A program made the translations under genes and the position numbers. From contig NZ_RJUD01000098.1 of the NCBI RefSeq assembly GCF_024343675.1, forward strand, positions 62,001 to 126,000: a stretch of DNA of 64,000 nucleotides. Direction: 5' to 3'. Below the pieces are notes generated by a model that was not told where the DNA came from, ran no database searches, and was given only the letters and a program-made list of their open reading frames with translations. Each line of letters starts with the position of its first letter. Position 1 is the first letter of the stretch. The DNA is from Lacihabitans sp. CS3-21. Its GTDB lineage: Bacteria; Bacteroidota; Bacteroidia; Cytophagales; Spirosomataceae. Of this stretch, positions 26,556 to 36,900 are shown one piece after another.

Positions 26556-28003
26556 TTTACTTCAAAATTTAACATCATCCCATCGTCTTCATGCTCCAGA
26601 TTATGGCAGTGGAGTACAAATTTCCCTTTGATTTCAAATGTCATTGCAACTTGTACTTTCTCACCAGGAGCTACCAGAATCGTATCTTTCCATCCTTTTT
26701 CATGCGGTAGAATGGCATTTCTTCCTCCCGTTCGAGAAACAACATGAAACATAACACCATGAACATGCATCGGATGGGCTTCGTCTCCAGTAGAATTATC
26801 AAACTCCCAAAGCTCAGTGGAGCCTAGGTTAACCGTTTCATCGATCCTACCTGATTTATAAACCTTTCCATTTATTTTATGCATACCTTCACTGCTCATC
26901 ATGTCCATTTTTAGCGTAAAAACCCTCTTATTATTTGTTGAAGGCAGTTTCGGAACTGGAATCAAAGCATTCGGCAGTTTGAAAGTATCGCTTTCTAGGC
27001 GTTTAACATTAAAAGCCATGATTTCGAAAGGTTGGTTGCCTTGGGCGTTTCCCATTGTAAAAAATGTCTCGCTTTTTAGGAAAACCATCTCTCCAACCTT
27101 CATCGTCGAAAAGTCTACCAGAATGTCTAACCTTTCACCCGAACCCAAAATGACATTTTTTACTTTTTCAGGTTGAAGTAAAATACCACCGTCTGAACCA
27201 ATTACATAAAATTCGGCTGAATTACTGAGACTTAAATTATAAATTCTTGCAGAAGAACCATTTAGAATTCTGAATCGATAGAATCGGGTGGAAACGTCTA
27301 AAAAAGGCTTATGCGTGCCATTGACCAATATATTCTCTCCCAAATAACCCGACATAATTTCCGTCATGGTAGGGCTATATTTTATCGTACCATCATTTGC
27401 TATTCTTTTGTCTTGAATGATTAAAAGCACTTCAAATTCGCCACTAGGTAAAGACAATGATTTTTCTTCGTCAGACTCCACAACGAAAAGCCCCGCCAAG
27501 CCTTGCGTAACTTGCTCTCCAGTAGATTCGTGTAAATGTGGATGATACCAATTTAATCCTGCCTGCTGGTTGATGGAAAATTGGTAATTGAATGTCTCAT
27601 TAGTCATTACCATTTGGTCGGGATGTCCATCCATATCAGCAGGAATCTTTAAGCCATGCCAATGGATATTTGAATGGTTAGAAAGTTTGTTAAGCAAATT
27701 GATATTCACTTTATCACCTTTCCTTACTCTGATTGTGGGGCCTAAAATACCATCACCATATCCCAATACACTTACTTTTGATGCTGACAAAAGAGCCTCT
27801 GAAGTATTTTGAGCTATTAAAGATGTATTTCCAGAAACCGTTTTCGGGATTTTTAATGGATTAATAAACAATCCGGCATTTACTTGAGGAACAACAGCAT
27901 CACCATGGTTCATGCCGCTCATACAAGAGGACAAAATACCTGAAGATGTGAGCAAACTCGCTGAACCAAATCCTAAGGTCTTTAAAAAATCTTTTCTTTT
28001 CAT
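26552..28003 (-). CDS. Multicopper oxidase (CueO/SufI-like), Tat-exported
   Basis: 483 residues. MKRKDFLKTLGFGSASLLTS is a short Tat-like signal, with a lipoprotein-like cysteine soon after (GILSSC). Three cupredoxin domains carry the copper ligands: IHWHGLKIP, NWYHPHLHE, HPMHVHGVMF and FVLHCHNLEHEDDGMM. It lacks the methionine-rich insert and the barrel tail of the oxidase at 18953-21193, so the two are different subtypes. It probably oxidises Cu(I) in the periplasm. It overlaps both neighbours by 4 bp in a three-gene operon: DUF3347 protein, oxidase, regulator. Confidence 0.92.
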   Translation of the reverse strand: MKRKDFLKTLGFGSASLLTSSGILSSCMSGMNHGDAVVPQVNAGLFINPLKIPKTVSGNTSLIAQNTSEALLSASKVSVLGYGDGILGPTIRVRKGDKVNINLLNKLSNHSNIHWHGLKIPADMDGHPDQMVMTNETFNYQFSINQQAGLNWYHPHLHESTGEQVTQGLAGLFVVESDEEKSLSLPSGEFEVLLIIQDKRIANDGTIKYSPTMTEIMSGYLGENILVNGTHKPFLDVSTRFYRFRILNGSSARIYNLSLSNSAEFYVIGSDGGILLQPEKVKNVILGSGERLDILVDFSTMKVGEMVFLKSETFFTMGNAQGNQPFEIMAFNVKRLESDTFKLPNALIPVPKLPSTNNKRVFTLKMDMMSSEGMHKINGKVYKSGRIDETVNLGSTELWEFDNSTGDEAHPMHVHGVMFHVVSRTGGRNAILPHEKGWKDTILVAPGEKVQVAMTFEIKGKFVLHCHNLEHEDDGMMLNFEVK

Positions 28004-28863
28004 TTTATAGTTTCTATTGTGCTACCGCAGGTTAACATCATGGAACCATAATATGGGTTCTTTACGGAGTTTTCTTTACTGAGCCAATTAGCTCCTTTGC
28101 CGTCATTGGCCATTGGGCAGAATTGATAATAAACAGGCGATGATTGCTTTGATACTTTTATTAGTTGATACATATTTTTTGATAAAGGGATAAAATGCTC
28201 TCTTTGATGGCTTGGATCCTTTGTATCTGCAATATGCTCTGCATCAATACCCAAATCCTTTACAACCTTCATCCAAACAGTATGTTCTTCAGTCGTTAAT
28301 TTTTCCATCTTTACAGCACCTATTGCTGATAAAAGAGAATTTGCTTTGCTTGATGCTATACCTCCATCTGTTTTTACCAAAGCATCTTTCAGGCCAAAAT
28401 AGTTATCAAAAACTGCTTTCAGCTGTTGTACTTCCTGTTTTTGTTCGGGTATGGCGGCATGGTCGTGCATTTCAGTTTTAGAAACTGAGGTTGTTGTTGA
28501 TTCTTTGGTTTCCTTCAATTTTGCTTTCCTTTCATATTGACAGCAAGAAGGAAGCTGAGAATAAGTATCAAGTGGAGCAAGAAAGCTGTCGCTGTCATAG
28601 CCAGCCAATGCAATCCGCTTTAAGATTTCATCTCGATTGGTCTTTTTTGAATCAAAAGTAAGTGTAGCCATTTTTGTTTCTTCGTTCCAATCTACTTCTG
28701 CTATTTTTTTTATGTTGCCTGCTTTTTCAATGGTTGCCTCGCACATTTCGCAGTTTCCATAAATTTTCACAGTTTCTGAAGAGGCATTTTTTATTTGAGC
28801 TTTACATGCTACACCTGACAACAATACAAAGATTGTTATCAATATTTTTGGTATTGATTTCAT
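28000..28863 (-). CDS. Periplasmic HMA + DUF3347 protein
   Basis: 287 residues. After a signal peptide (to about 22, ...SGVACKAQ) an HMA-like domain follows with CEMC as the metal motif (YGNCEMCEATIEKAGNI). A linker with a histidine cluster (MHDHAAIPEQ) leads to a DUF3347 domain from about 140 on, ending YYQFCPMANDGKGANWLS and NPYYGSMMLTCG. DUF3347 is found in periplasmic adaptors and lone proteins of Bacteroidota copper loci. It is the first gene of the operon with the CueO-like oxidase and the AraC-type regulator. A copper carrier is likely. Confidence 0.83.
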   Translation of the reverse strand: MKSIPKILITIFVLLSGVACKAQIKNASSETVKIYGNCEMCEATIEKAGNIKKIAEVDWNEETKMATLTFDSKKTNRDEILKRIALAGYDSDSFLAPLDTYSQLPSCCQYERKAKLKETKESTTTSVSKTEMHDHAAIPEQKQEVQQLKAVFDNYFGLKDALVKTDGGIASSKANSLLSAIGAVKMEKLTTEEHTVWMKVVKDLGIDAEHIADTKDPSHQREHFIPLSKNMYQLIKVSKQSSPVYYQFCPMANDGKGANWLSKENSVKNPYYGSMMLTCGSTIETIK

Positions 28864-28943
28864 TTGGATAAATTAAAATAATTAAATAAAAGAAACGGGG
28901 TGACAGTCTCAAAAAGACATAATTATCCCTTGAATCGAATGAA

Positions 28944-29324
28944 TCAGCTTATTTTTGGAGGTTGCCAATTGCTGTAAAAACCAGCGGTTGTGTCCGAAAC
29001 TTGAAGGTAAGAAATAGAAATCTTTTTGTATAAAAATTGAAGATCGTATTTGATTTCTAAGGTTGCTGGTAAAACAGACAGGGAAAATAAGGCTGCACAT
29101 TTGCAAGATGGATGGTTACAATTTCCACCACAATCATCATGCTTTTTTTGATTTTCAGCTACTTTTTTTGTCTTACAGCAATCCTTCTTCTTTTTCTTCC
29201 CAGATTTGCAACATGACTTTTTTTCAGAAGTGTCTTTCATTTTACCACAAGCTGCAGCATCTAATGAACTAAATGAAGTCCCTAGAATTATGAGTGCGAA
29301 CAGTATTTTGAAAAATTTAGTCAT
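28944..29324 (-). CDS. Cysteine-rich small secreted protein (DUF6660-like)
   Basis: 126 residues from the ATG at 29324; the frame extends 7 codons further but only to a TTG. A signal peptide (MTKFFKILFALIILGTSFSSLDA) is followed by a Lys/Cys-rich stretch (KSCCKSGKKKKKDCC) and CNHPSCKCA. The end reads NWQPPKIS. The protein at 38428-38757 has the same plan (FCKCACC and WQPPKI at the end), so they are paralogues. I recall such short proteins as DUF6660 in metal loci. The role is unknown; metal binding through the cysteines is a fair guess. Confidence 0.65.
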   Translation of the reverse strand: MTKFFKILFALIILGTSFSSLDAAACGKMKDTSEKKSCCKSGKKKKKDCCKTKKVAENQKKHDDCGGNCNHPSCKCAALFSLSVLPATLEIKYDLQFLYKKISISYLQVSDTTAGFYSNWQPPKIS

Positions 29325-29758
29325 TTGAATAAGAACAACGAGCAAAAATAAAAAATGTTTCTAATAATTTAGAAAAAGCCGAACAGATATTTTTATCCCA
29401 AAAAGCTCAATAGACATTCTGGCGAAATAAAATTTGGCAAAATAGCTATGACGAGCATCGAAAAACCTATCGAGATAGGTTTGCAGAGGCTCGGAAATTG
29501 ATTTGAACCAACGGGGTCGCCTTCGACTTTTATAGTAGCCGATTTTCTAATGAGTTTTTTGGGTTTATTGCTCCACATTTATTTGCAAAATCTCACTTAA
29601 TTCTATTTTTAATTATTTCCAGAATGATTTTTCTAGCATCTACAAATTAGACAAAAAAAAACAAAATGCTCATTTTGAGACAAAACCAAACAAAATCCAA
29701 GCTTTTTAGAAACGGAATCAAGTAAGTAAACTTATAAGTTTTCCCAATTTCTGCCGAT
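29325..29758. other. Intergenic region with promoter-like sites and a hairpin
   Basis: No gene is supported here. On the minus strand there is TATTTTTG at 29343-29350, preceded by a perfect palindrome TTCTAA-TAAT-TTAGAA at 29359-29374; both would serve the Cys-rich gene at 29324. A hairpin with 9-bp arms, AAACCTATC-GA-GATAGGTTT, lies at 29463-29482; read on the minus strand it ends in five T and could terminate the ATPase operon. A short open frame at 29393-29578 is not credible. Confidence 0.4.
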
Positions 29759-31807
29759 TCAAAACTTCATATTCTGAATTCTAACAGCGTTCAAAATTGC
29801 CAATAAAGCCACACCAACATCTGCAAAAACGGCCTCCCACATGGTAGCAAGCCCACCTGCACCTAATACCAGTACGATAGCTTTCACGGCAAATGCCAAT
29901 ATGATATTTTGCCAAACTATCTTTTTGGTTTGTTTACCGATATTGATGGCCATCGGTATTTTTGATGGCATATCGTCTTGAATTACCACATCAGCAGTTT
30001 CTATTGTGGCATCGCTTCCCAAGCCTCCCATGGCTATGCCCACATCGCTTAGAGCTACCACTGGAGCATCGTTTACACCATCACCAACGAAACATACCGT
30101 TTGATTGAGAGCTTTTAATTCTTTAACCTTGTTAACTTTATCTTCGGGGAGTAAATCACCAAACGAGTTGATTATGCCCAATTTATCAGCTACAAATTTT
30201 ACAACATTACTTTTATCTCCACTGAGCATTACTGTATTTACTCCTAATGCTTTTAGTTTATTCACTGTTTCTTGTGCATCTTCTTTAATACTGTCAGCAA
30301 TGGTAAGGTAGCCTACAAATTTTTTGTCATAAGCAATGGCAATCAAGGTATAAACAATCGTTGTAGGGTCAATATCGTAGCTAATTAAAAACTTATCCAT
30401 CAATTTGAAATTTCCAACTAATAATTCTTTACCGTTTATTTCGGCTTTCAATCCATGACCCGATATTTCTTCTACATTTTTTAGTTCGATATTGCTATCC
30501 ACTTTTCCTACAAATTGATGAATAGCAGTAGCCACAGGATGTGTACTTTGGCTTTCCAAAGTATTTACCATTGCCAAGATTTCATCTTTATTGAATTCTG
30601 GTTTGAGAACAACTTCTTGCACCTTAAAAACACCCTCAGTCATGGTGCCTGTTTTGTCCATTACTACGTTTTGGATATTGGCTATAAGGTCTAAGAAATT
30701 GCTTCCTTTAAATAGAATTCCATTTTTTGAAGCTGCTCCAATTCCACCAAAATACCCCAATGGACTAGAAATAACCAAGGCACAAGGACATGAAATAACC
30801 AAAAAAACTAGGGCACGATACAACCATTGGCTAAACTCATAATCTTCTACAAAAAAGTAAGGCAACCCAGTTATGAGAATCGCCAAAAGTACAACAATTG
30901 GGGTATAAATCTTGGCAAATTTTCTAATAAATAGTTCAGTTGGAGCTTTTTGAGCAGTCGCATTTTGCACCATTTCCAAGATTTTGCTCAGTTTACTGTC
31001 CTTATAAGCAGTAGTAACTTTTACTTGAGCAACGGTATTTAAGTTTATCATTCCTGCTAAAACTGTTTCTCCTTTTGTTTTGGTATCTGGTTTACTTTCG
31101 CCTGTAAGTGCTGCCGTATTGAAGGAAGCGTTTTCTGAAAGTAACTCTCCATCCAAACCCAATTTTTCACCCGCTTTTAGTTGAATAATATCACCAACAT
31201 TTGCTGAAGCTGCTTTGATTGTTTTGGCTTCATTATTTTGTAAAATCGTTACTTCGTCGGGGCGTTGGTCTAGCAAACTTTTAATATTTGCCTTGGCTCT
31301 TTTTACGGCCAATCCTTGAAAAACCTCCCCTACCGAATAAAATAACATCACAGCTACACCTTCGGGATATTCACCGATGGCAAAAGCCCCAACGGTAGCA
31401 ATAGACATCAACAAAAACTCTGAGAATATTTCGCCCTTAGCAATACTTTCAACAGCTTCTTTTAATACAGGAAAACCTACAGGCAAATAGGCAATGCTAT
31501 ACCAAATAATGCGAACCCAACCCGTAAACCAAGACTGAGGGATATAGTTATCTAAACCAATGGCTATGAGTAGCAAAACCAAGCTAATGATGGCGGGCAG
31601 AAACATTTGTAATGTACCATCACTGATTGGGGAATGGTCGTGTCCATCTTCCTCTGTATGCTCATCGTTGTTTGGCTCATCGGTGGCACAACAGCCCACT
31701 TCCTTATGTTCCTTCTTTAATTGCTGATTGGCAATATTATTTATTTTTTCTTCTTGTGTACAACAAAGCTGCTTACCATCTTTGTCGTAAATGTGTTTAT
31801 GTTCCAT
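29759..31807 (-). CDS. Zn/Cd/Pb-type P1B ATPase
   Basis: 682 residues. The N-terminus is soluble and rich in Cys and His (KQLCCTQEE, GCCATDE, HTEEDGHDHS) instead of an HMA domain. Motifs are complete: TGES, CPCALVISSPLGYFGG in the transport helix, DKTGTMTEGVF, HPVATA, MLSGDK and GDGVNDAPVVALSDVGIAMGG. The CPCALVISSP-type helix and the final GLGSDATIETADVV are typical of ZntA/CadA pumps, which export Zn2+, Cd2+ or Pb2+. Unlike the copper ATPase to the left, its GDGxND motif is intact. It is transcribed after the SRPBCC-like gene, 8 bases away. Confidence 0.93.
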   Translation of the reverse strand: MEHKHIYDKDGKQLCCTQEEKINNIANQQLKKEHKEVGCCATDEPNNDEHTEEDGHDHSPISDGTLQMFLPAIISLVLLLIAIGLDNYIPQSWFTGWVRIIWYSIAYLPVGFPVLKEAVESIAKGEIFSEFLLMSIATVGAFAIGEYPEGVAVMLFYSVGEVFQGLAVKRAKANIKSLLDQRPDEVTILQNNEAKTIKAASANVGDIIQLKAGEKLGLDGELLSENASFNTAALTGESKPDTKTKGETVLAGMINLNTVAQVKVTTAYKDSKLSKILEMVQNATAQKAPTELFIRKFAKIYTPIVVLLAILITGLPYFFVEDYEFSQWLYRALVFLVISCPCALVISSPLGYFGGIGAASKNGILFKGSNFLDLIANIQNVVMDKTGTMTEGVFKVQEVVLKPEFNKDEILAMVNTLESQSTHPVATAIHQFVGKVDSNIELKNVEEISGHGLKAEINGKELLVGNFKLMDKFLISYDIDPTTIVYTLIAIAYDKKFVGYLTIADSIKEDAQETVNKLKALGVNTVMLSGDKSNVVKFVADKLGIINSFGDLLPEDKVNKVKELKALNQTVCFVGDGVNDAPVVALSDVGIAMGGLGSDATIETADVVIQDDMPSKIPMAINIGKQTKKIVWQNIILAFAVKAIVLVLGAGGLATMWEAVFADVGVALLAILNAVRIQNMKF

Positions 31808-31815
31808 TGTTAATT

Positions 31816-32331
31816 TTATTTAAATTGAATATTTTTTTTAATAATGATTTGCCATCTCTTCTGTCTGAATTTATAAAACGATTTAGCCCAAGCCGTAATG
31901 ATACCAGTTAATATACCTCCGTAAATAACTATTTCATCTTCATAATAAATACTGTTATTAGTTAGCGTTTTTAAAGAAATCTTGTGATTCCAAATCTTTG
32001 CGGCATCGTCCCATTCCTTTGTTTGCAAAATTTTGTTTACAGCATCTATTTTTTCAAAATATAAAGTGTGTGTTCCTCCAAAAGGGAAAAAACCAAAAAT
32101 TAACATCTTCGTTGAAACCGTCTCCAATTCTTTCCAACTATTTGGAAAATGTCCTCCTATTGGCTTGAATTTTACTTTTGGTTTACAAACGAATTCTAAT
32201 AATTCACTTTTTTGCAGTTTCTCCCAAGCTAAATCACTATTGATTGACATTTCTGAAGAAACGGTCAGTTTATGACCTAAAACTTCATTTCCTTTATAGT
32301 CAATTTTTAATTTTTCAATTTTAACGTTCAT
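31816..32331 (-). CDS. SRPBCC-like protein, unknown function
   Basis: 171 residues without a signal peptide. The pattern of strands with a central glycine-rich turn (FGFFPFGGTHTLYFEKID) and the plan 'tilted barrel plus C-terminal helix' (GIITAWAKSFYKFRQKRWQ) resemble START/SRPBCC proteins that bind hydrophobic ligands. This is a shape-based guess. It overlaps the end of the DUF3703 gene by 11 bp and precedes the Zn/Cd ATPase, so it belongs to the metal efflux operon. Confidence 0.6.
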   Translation of the reverse strand: MNVKIEKLKIDYKGNEVLGHKLTVSSEMSINSDLAWEKLQKSELLEFVCKPKVKFKPIGGHFPNSWKELETVSTKMLIFGFFPFGGTHTLYFEKIDAVNKILQTKEWDDAAKIWNHKISLKTLTNNSIYYEDEIVIYGGILTGIITAWAKSFYKFRQKRWQIIIKKNIQFK

Positions 32332-32704
32332 GTTTTATTGAGGTATTTGCTTCTAAAATTAATTTTAAATCGTCTGGTATTTCCATTGGTTTTAATGGAG
32401 GAACATTTGCACCGCCAGTATTTCCAATAGGCACATTTCCAACAAATGATTTAATCCCTCCAAAAATCAATCTGGTTATTTGCCCGAGAACTTCTTTTGT
32501 ACTTTTTATTTTTATGCCAAAAAGAAGCATTTGCCAATGTACAAAGGAATGCTGCAATGGATATCGTTGGCCAATAATATGTGCTCTTTCGTAATGCAGC
32601 CAGCATTCTTGTAATTTACCTTCATGCAATAGTTTTGTAGCTTTATCCAATTCTATTTTATAGAATGGATAAAGCTTCTTAGGCATATTAAAGTATAATT
32701 TCAT
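32321..32704 (-). CDS. DUF3703 protein
   Basis: 127 residues, soluble, largely helical. It matches DUF3703 as I know it: YPFYKIELDKATKLLHEGK, CWLHYERAHIIGQRYPLQHSFVHWQML. The family often accompanies metal efflux genes in Bacteroidota and Proteobacteria, but no function is established. It overlaps the SRPBCC-like gene by 11 bp and follows the RND adaptor gene by 27 bases. Confidence 0.82.
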   Translation of the reverse strand: MKLYFNMPKKLYPFYKIELDKATKLLHEGKLQECWLHYERAHIIGQRYPLQHSFVHWQMLLFGIKIKSTKEVLGQITRLIFGGIKSFVGNVPIGNTGGANVPPLKPMEIPDDLKLILEANTSIKHER

Positions 32705-32731
32705 GATTTTAGTATTTTTAAGAAAATAATA

Positions 32732-33979
32732 TCAATGTCCATGTTCATCATCACCTTCGGCATTACTCATAGTCGCTTGCAGATAATATGCTCCTTTTGT
32801 TACTATTTTAGCTCCTGCTGGTATTTCTTGTAGAGAGGTAACTTGCACAAAACCCAATTGAGTAGTTCCAGTTTTTACCTCAATTCGCTTGAAATGTACG
32901 CCTGTATCAGTATTTTCTTTTTCATTTTCTTCATGTTTTTCGCCAGCTTCGTGCTTTTCATCGCTTTCTTGAATAAAAATAAACTCTTTACCTTCTGCTT
33001 TGGCTATGGCATCTATTGGTAGGGTTTCTACATCATTTTTGCCAATATCAATCAAGGCGTTGACATACATGCCAGGAATCAGCCCGATGGTAGAATTGTT
33101 GATGTCCGCATGAACTGCTACCGATTTTGATTCATTCTGAAAAGACTTTCCAACGCTAAAAATTCGCCCGATAATTTCTTGATTCCCTTGATTGGTGAGT
33201 ACAAATCGTACACTTTGCCCAACTTTTATGCGAAACAAATCTTTTTCATAAACCAATAAATCAACGTGCATTTTAGAATTATCAACTATGGAAAATAGCG
33301 TATTATTTGCTGAAATACTGCTTCCTATTTTTATCTTCACCTCTGTAATATAACCCGAAATCGGTGCTGCAATACTCAGTATTGAAGTACTCTCATTCCC
33401 ACCAAGCGAAAGGTTTTGTTCTAAAATAATGATTTGATTTTCGGTGTTTTTGATTTTATTTTTGATTGATTCAAGTTCTGAATTGATTTTCTGAAAAGTT
33501 TTTTTTGCCGTTACGTTTTCATCACTCAATTCTTTCTGACGAGCAAATTCCAATTCCAAAAAGTCTTTACTTACCTTAGCTTGCTGCAATTCTTCGGTTA
33601 GCTTTGCTTTTTCTAAGCGAATATTATTAAACTCCAGACTCTGAAATGTTGCCAATGTTTGACCTTTTTTTACAAATTGCCCTTCGATAACAGCTATTGT
33701 TTTGATAATCCCACCCAAAAACACCGAAACATCGGCTTGATTTTGTGGTGGCAGTTTGGTATAACCATTAGCTGTGATAACTTCACTTAAGTTTTTCTTT
33801 TCAAAATTCCCAAAAACTATTTGGGCTGATTTTACCTGCATTGGAGTCAATTCGACTACGCCACTTTCATCGTGATGTTCTTCTTCTTTTTCAGTTTCTG
33901 CGGCTTTTTTATTGCAAGAAACCAAAAGTAACAAACTGAACAAACCCACTAAAAATTTATATTGATGATTGATTTTCAT
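32732..33979 (-). CDS. RND efflux periplasmic adaptor (CzcB/CusB-type) lipoprotein
   Basis: 415 residues. A lipoprotein signal (LVGLFSLLLLVSC) is followed by a charged stretch (KEEEHHDESG). A split lipoyl domain flanks a helical hairpin (QLQQAKVSKDFLELEFARQKEL region), then the beta-barrel and membrane-proximal domains (SIVDNSKMHVDLLVYEKDLF; GMYVNALIDIG). A His/Glu-rich loop (EKHEAGEKHEENEKE) and the end GDDEHGH may bind metal. It links the inner-membrane pump encoded 10 bases upstream to its outer-membrane channel. Confidence 0.92.
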   Translation of the reverse strand: MKINHQYKFLVGLFSLLLLVSCNKKAAETEKEEEHHDESGVVELTPMQVKSAQIVFGNFEKKNLSEVITANGYTKLPPQNQADVSVFLGGIIKTIAVIEGQFVKKGQTLATFQSLEFNNIRLEKAKLTEELQQAKVSKDFLELEFARQKELSDENVTAKKTFQKINSELESIKNKIKNTENQIIILEQNLSLGGNESTSILSIAAPISGYITEVKIKIGSSISANNTLFSIVDNSKMHVDLLVYEKDLFRIKVGQSVRFVLTNQGNQEIIGRIFSVGKSFQNESKSVAVHADINNSTIGLIPGMYVNALIDIGKNDVETLPIDAIAKAEGKEFIFIQESDEKHEAGEKHEENEKENTDTGVHFKRIEVKTGTTQLGFVQVTSLQEIPAGAKIVTKGAYYLQATMSNAEGDDEHGH

Positions 33980-33989
33980 TTGCTTAAAA

Positions 33990-36900
33990 TTAATTGTTTA
34001 ACAAATATTGAATATTGATTGCATTTTGGTTGAAAGCATTGATTGCGTGCAAATAATTTTGTTGAATGCTCAACATCGTTTCCAAACTTTGGAGATATTC
34101 CACATAACCCACTTCACCACTTTGATAGGCTTTTGTGGCGTTTTTGGCAATTATTTCGGCATTGGGTAGTGCCGTTTGTACATAATAATCTATCAAAGAT
34201 TGATTTGTTTTTTGCCCTTGAATTTGCTGTAAAAGTTGGCTATTCAACTGATTTTTAAGGTATTCTGTATTTTTTTCTTGCAACTGAATCTCGGTTTCCG
34301 ATGCTTGAATTCGAGCTTTATTCGCTTTGCCAAAAATAGGAATGCTCATACCTAAATTTACACCTTGAAAACGAGGCATACCATTATAGAAAACTGTTTT
34401 ATCATTTACCTCTTGATTGCCTGTGAGCGATTGTAAAAAATAGCCAGCCATAAATTCAGGTTTTACCAAAGCCTTTTCCACGTTTTTATTTGCCGATGCA
34501 ATTGCCACTTGTTGCATTGCCAAAGCCAACATAGGATTTTGATTGATATATGTAGAATCTGATAAAATTGCCATTGAAGGCAAAAATGTAGTTTCTGCAA
34601 TCGTGAAATCGTTTTTGATATTCAAAATACTTTTTAACTTGATTTTTTCACCCAAAATCAAACTTTCATTTTGTTTTCTGATTTGAATCAAGCCTTGCTG
34701 TTTGGTGTCGGCTGTCATTTTTTCTAACAATGTACTTTCACCAGTTTTGAGTTTTAGATTTGCAGCTTTTACAAATTGCAGTAAATACTCATCTTGTTTG
34801 ACCAATAATTGATTGATTGCTGTCAAATACAAAATTGTATTCCAAGATTGGCGAACTTGAAATGCAATGTCGTGCTTGGTTACAGCCAATTTCAGCTCAC
34901 TATTTTTGATATGCACGTTAATGAGCATCTTTTTTGCTTGAAACTGAAACGGACTAAACCCCTGCGAAATACTAAAATTCTGGTCAAAACTTCTGGTATT
35001 GTATTGCCCCAGCATGGCATTTACATTCGTTTTTGGAAGTTCTTTTGCAGTTGGTTTTAGCTGATTTTGCATCTTTATTTCCAATTCATTGGCTTGTACC
35101 AAATTATTATTTTTAGTGCCTAAATCAATGGCTTGTTGCAAACTAAGAGTCGTTTGAGCATTGGATAAACTACAAGAAAGCAAAAAAACTAAGAGTATTA
35201 CCGAAGTTGTTTTAGTAGTTTTTGGCTTTTTTAGTCCATTTTCTACTAAAAAATATAAAATCGGTAACACAATTAAGGTTAATAAAGTAGCTGTAATTAA
35301 ACCGCCAATGACAACGGTAGCCAAAGGTTTTTGCACTTCTGCACCCGAACCATTACTCAAAGCCATTGGCAAAAAGCCTAATGAAGCTACTGCGGCAGTC
35401 ATTATTACTGGTCGTAGTCGTACTTTTGTACCTTCTTTGATTCGTTCCAAAACATTTTCCCAACCTTCGGCTTTAAGTTGGTTGAAATAGCCAATCAGTA
35501 CGATTCCGTTTAAAACTGCAACGCCAAACAGAGCAATAAAACCAATGCCTGCCGAAATACTGAACGGCATACCACGTAACCAAAGGGCAAAAACACCTCC
35601 GATGGCAGATAATGGGATTGCCGTAAAAATCAAAATGGATTGTTTGATAGAGTTGAACGTGAAATAAAGCAAGACAAAAATCAACAATAAAGCTACGGGT
35701 ACAGCAATCGAAAGGCGTTTGTTGGCTTCAACCAAATTTTCAAATTGTCCACCATAAGTTACATAGTATCCTTCGGGGAGTTTGAGTTTGGTATCTAATT
35801 TTGCTTGAATATCATTGACAACACTTTTCACATCACGCCCACGTACATTCAAACCAATTACAATTCTACGTCTGCCATCTTCACGGCTGATTTGTGCTGG
35901 GCCTTGCTCAAAATTCACATCGGCTACTTGTTCCAACGGAATTTGATTTCCATTGGGAAGGCTCACAAATATGTTTTTTACATTAGAAATATCTTGACGG
36001 AAATCTTTATCGAGCCTAACGACCAAATCATAACGTTTTTCGCCTTCATAAACTGTTCCTGTGGCTTCACCTGCAAAACCAGTACGAACGACTTTGTTCA
36101 AATCGCCTACATTTAAGCCATACAATGCCAGTTTATCGGGATTATATCGTACCGTAATTTGCGGCATACCCGTAACTTGCTCTGCTTTAATGTCAGCAAC
36201 GCCTTCTATTCCACCTATTTGGCCAAGAGCCGAGTTGGCCGTTGCTGCCAATTTTTCTAAATCTTCACCAAATATCTTTATAGCAATGTCGCTCCTTACC
36301 CCTGTCATAAGCTCGTTGAAACGCATTTGAATGGGTTGAGAAACCTCAAAACCTACACCTGGTATTTTTTCCATTTCTTCTTTCATCATATCCGCCAATT
36401 CGTAGAAGTCTTTGGTGGTTGTCCATTCTTTTTTGTCTTTCAGAATGATAATCAAATCACCTGTTTCAATGGGCATAGGGTCAGTTGGAATTTCAGCGGA
36501 ACCAATTTTAGAAACTACTTCAACTACTTCTGGAAACTTAGATTTTAGAATTTTTTCTAATTTTGTAGATGTTTCGATACTCATGCTTAAAGAACTTCCA
36601 TTGGCATTTCTAAAATTGATAGCATAATCTCCTTCTTCCAGAGTTGGAATAAATTCACCACCCATTCTACTGAAAACAAACAGGGCAACCAAAAACAAAG
36701 CAACGGAAGCACTTAAAATAATTGTTTTTAATTGTAATGCTTTCTGTAAAATTGGCTGGTAGAACCTATAAATAGTATCTATGATTTTGTCAGAAATATT
36801 CTTTTTATGACTAATGTTTTTACTTAAAAATAATGCAGAAGCCATCGGAACGTAAGTCAGCGATAATATAAATGCCCCAAGAATAGCAAATGAAACCGTT

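Noticed and set aside
29393-29578. 61-residue minus-strand gene
   Set aside because: No family, no overlap with neighbours, and a 9-bp hairpin lies inside it; non-coding is more likely.
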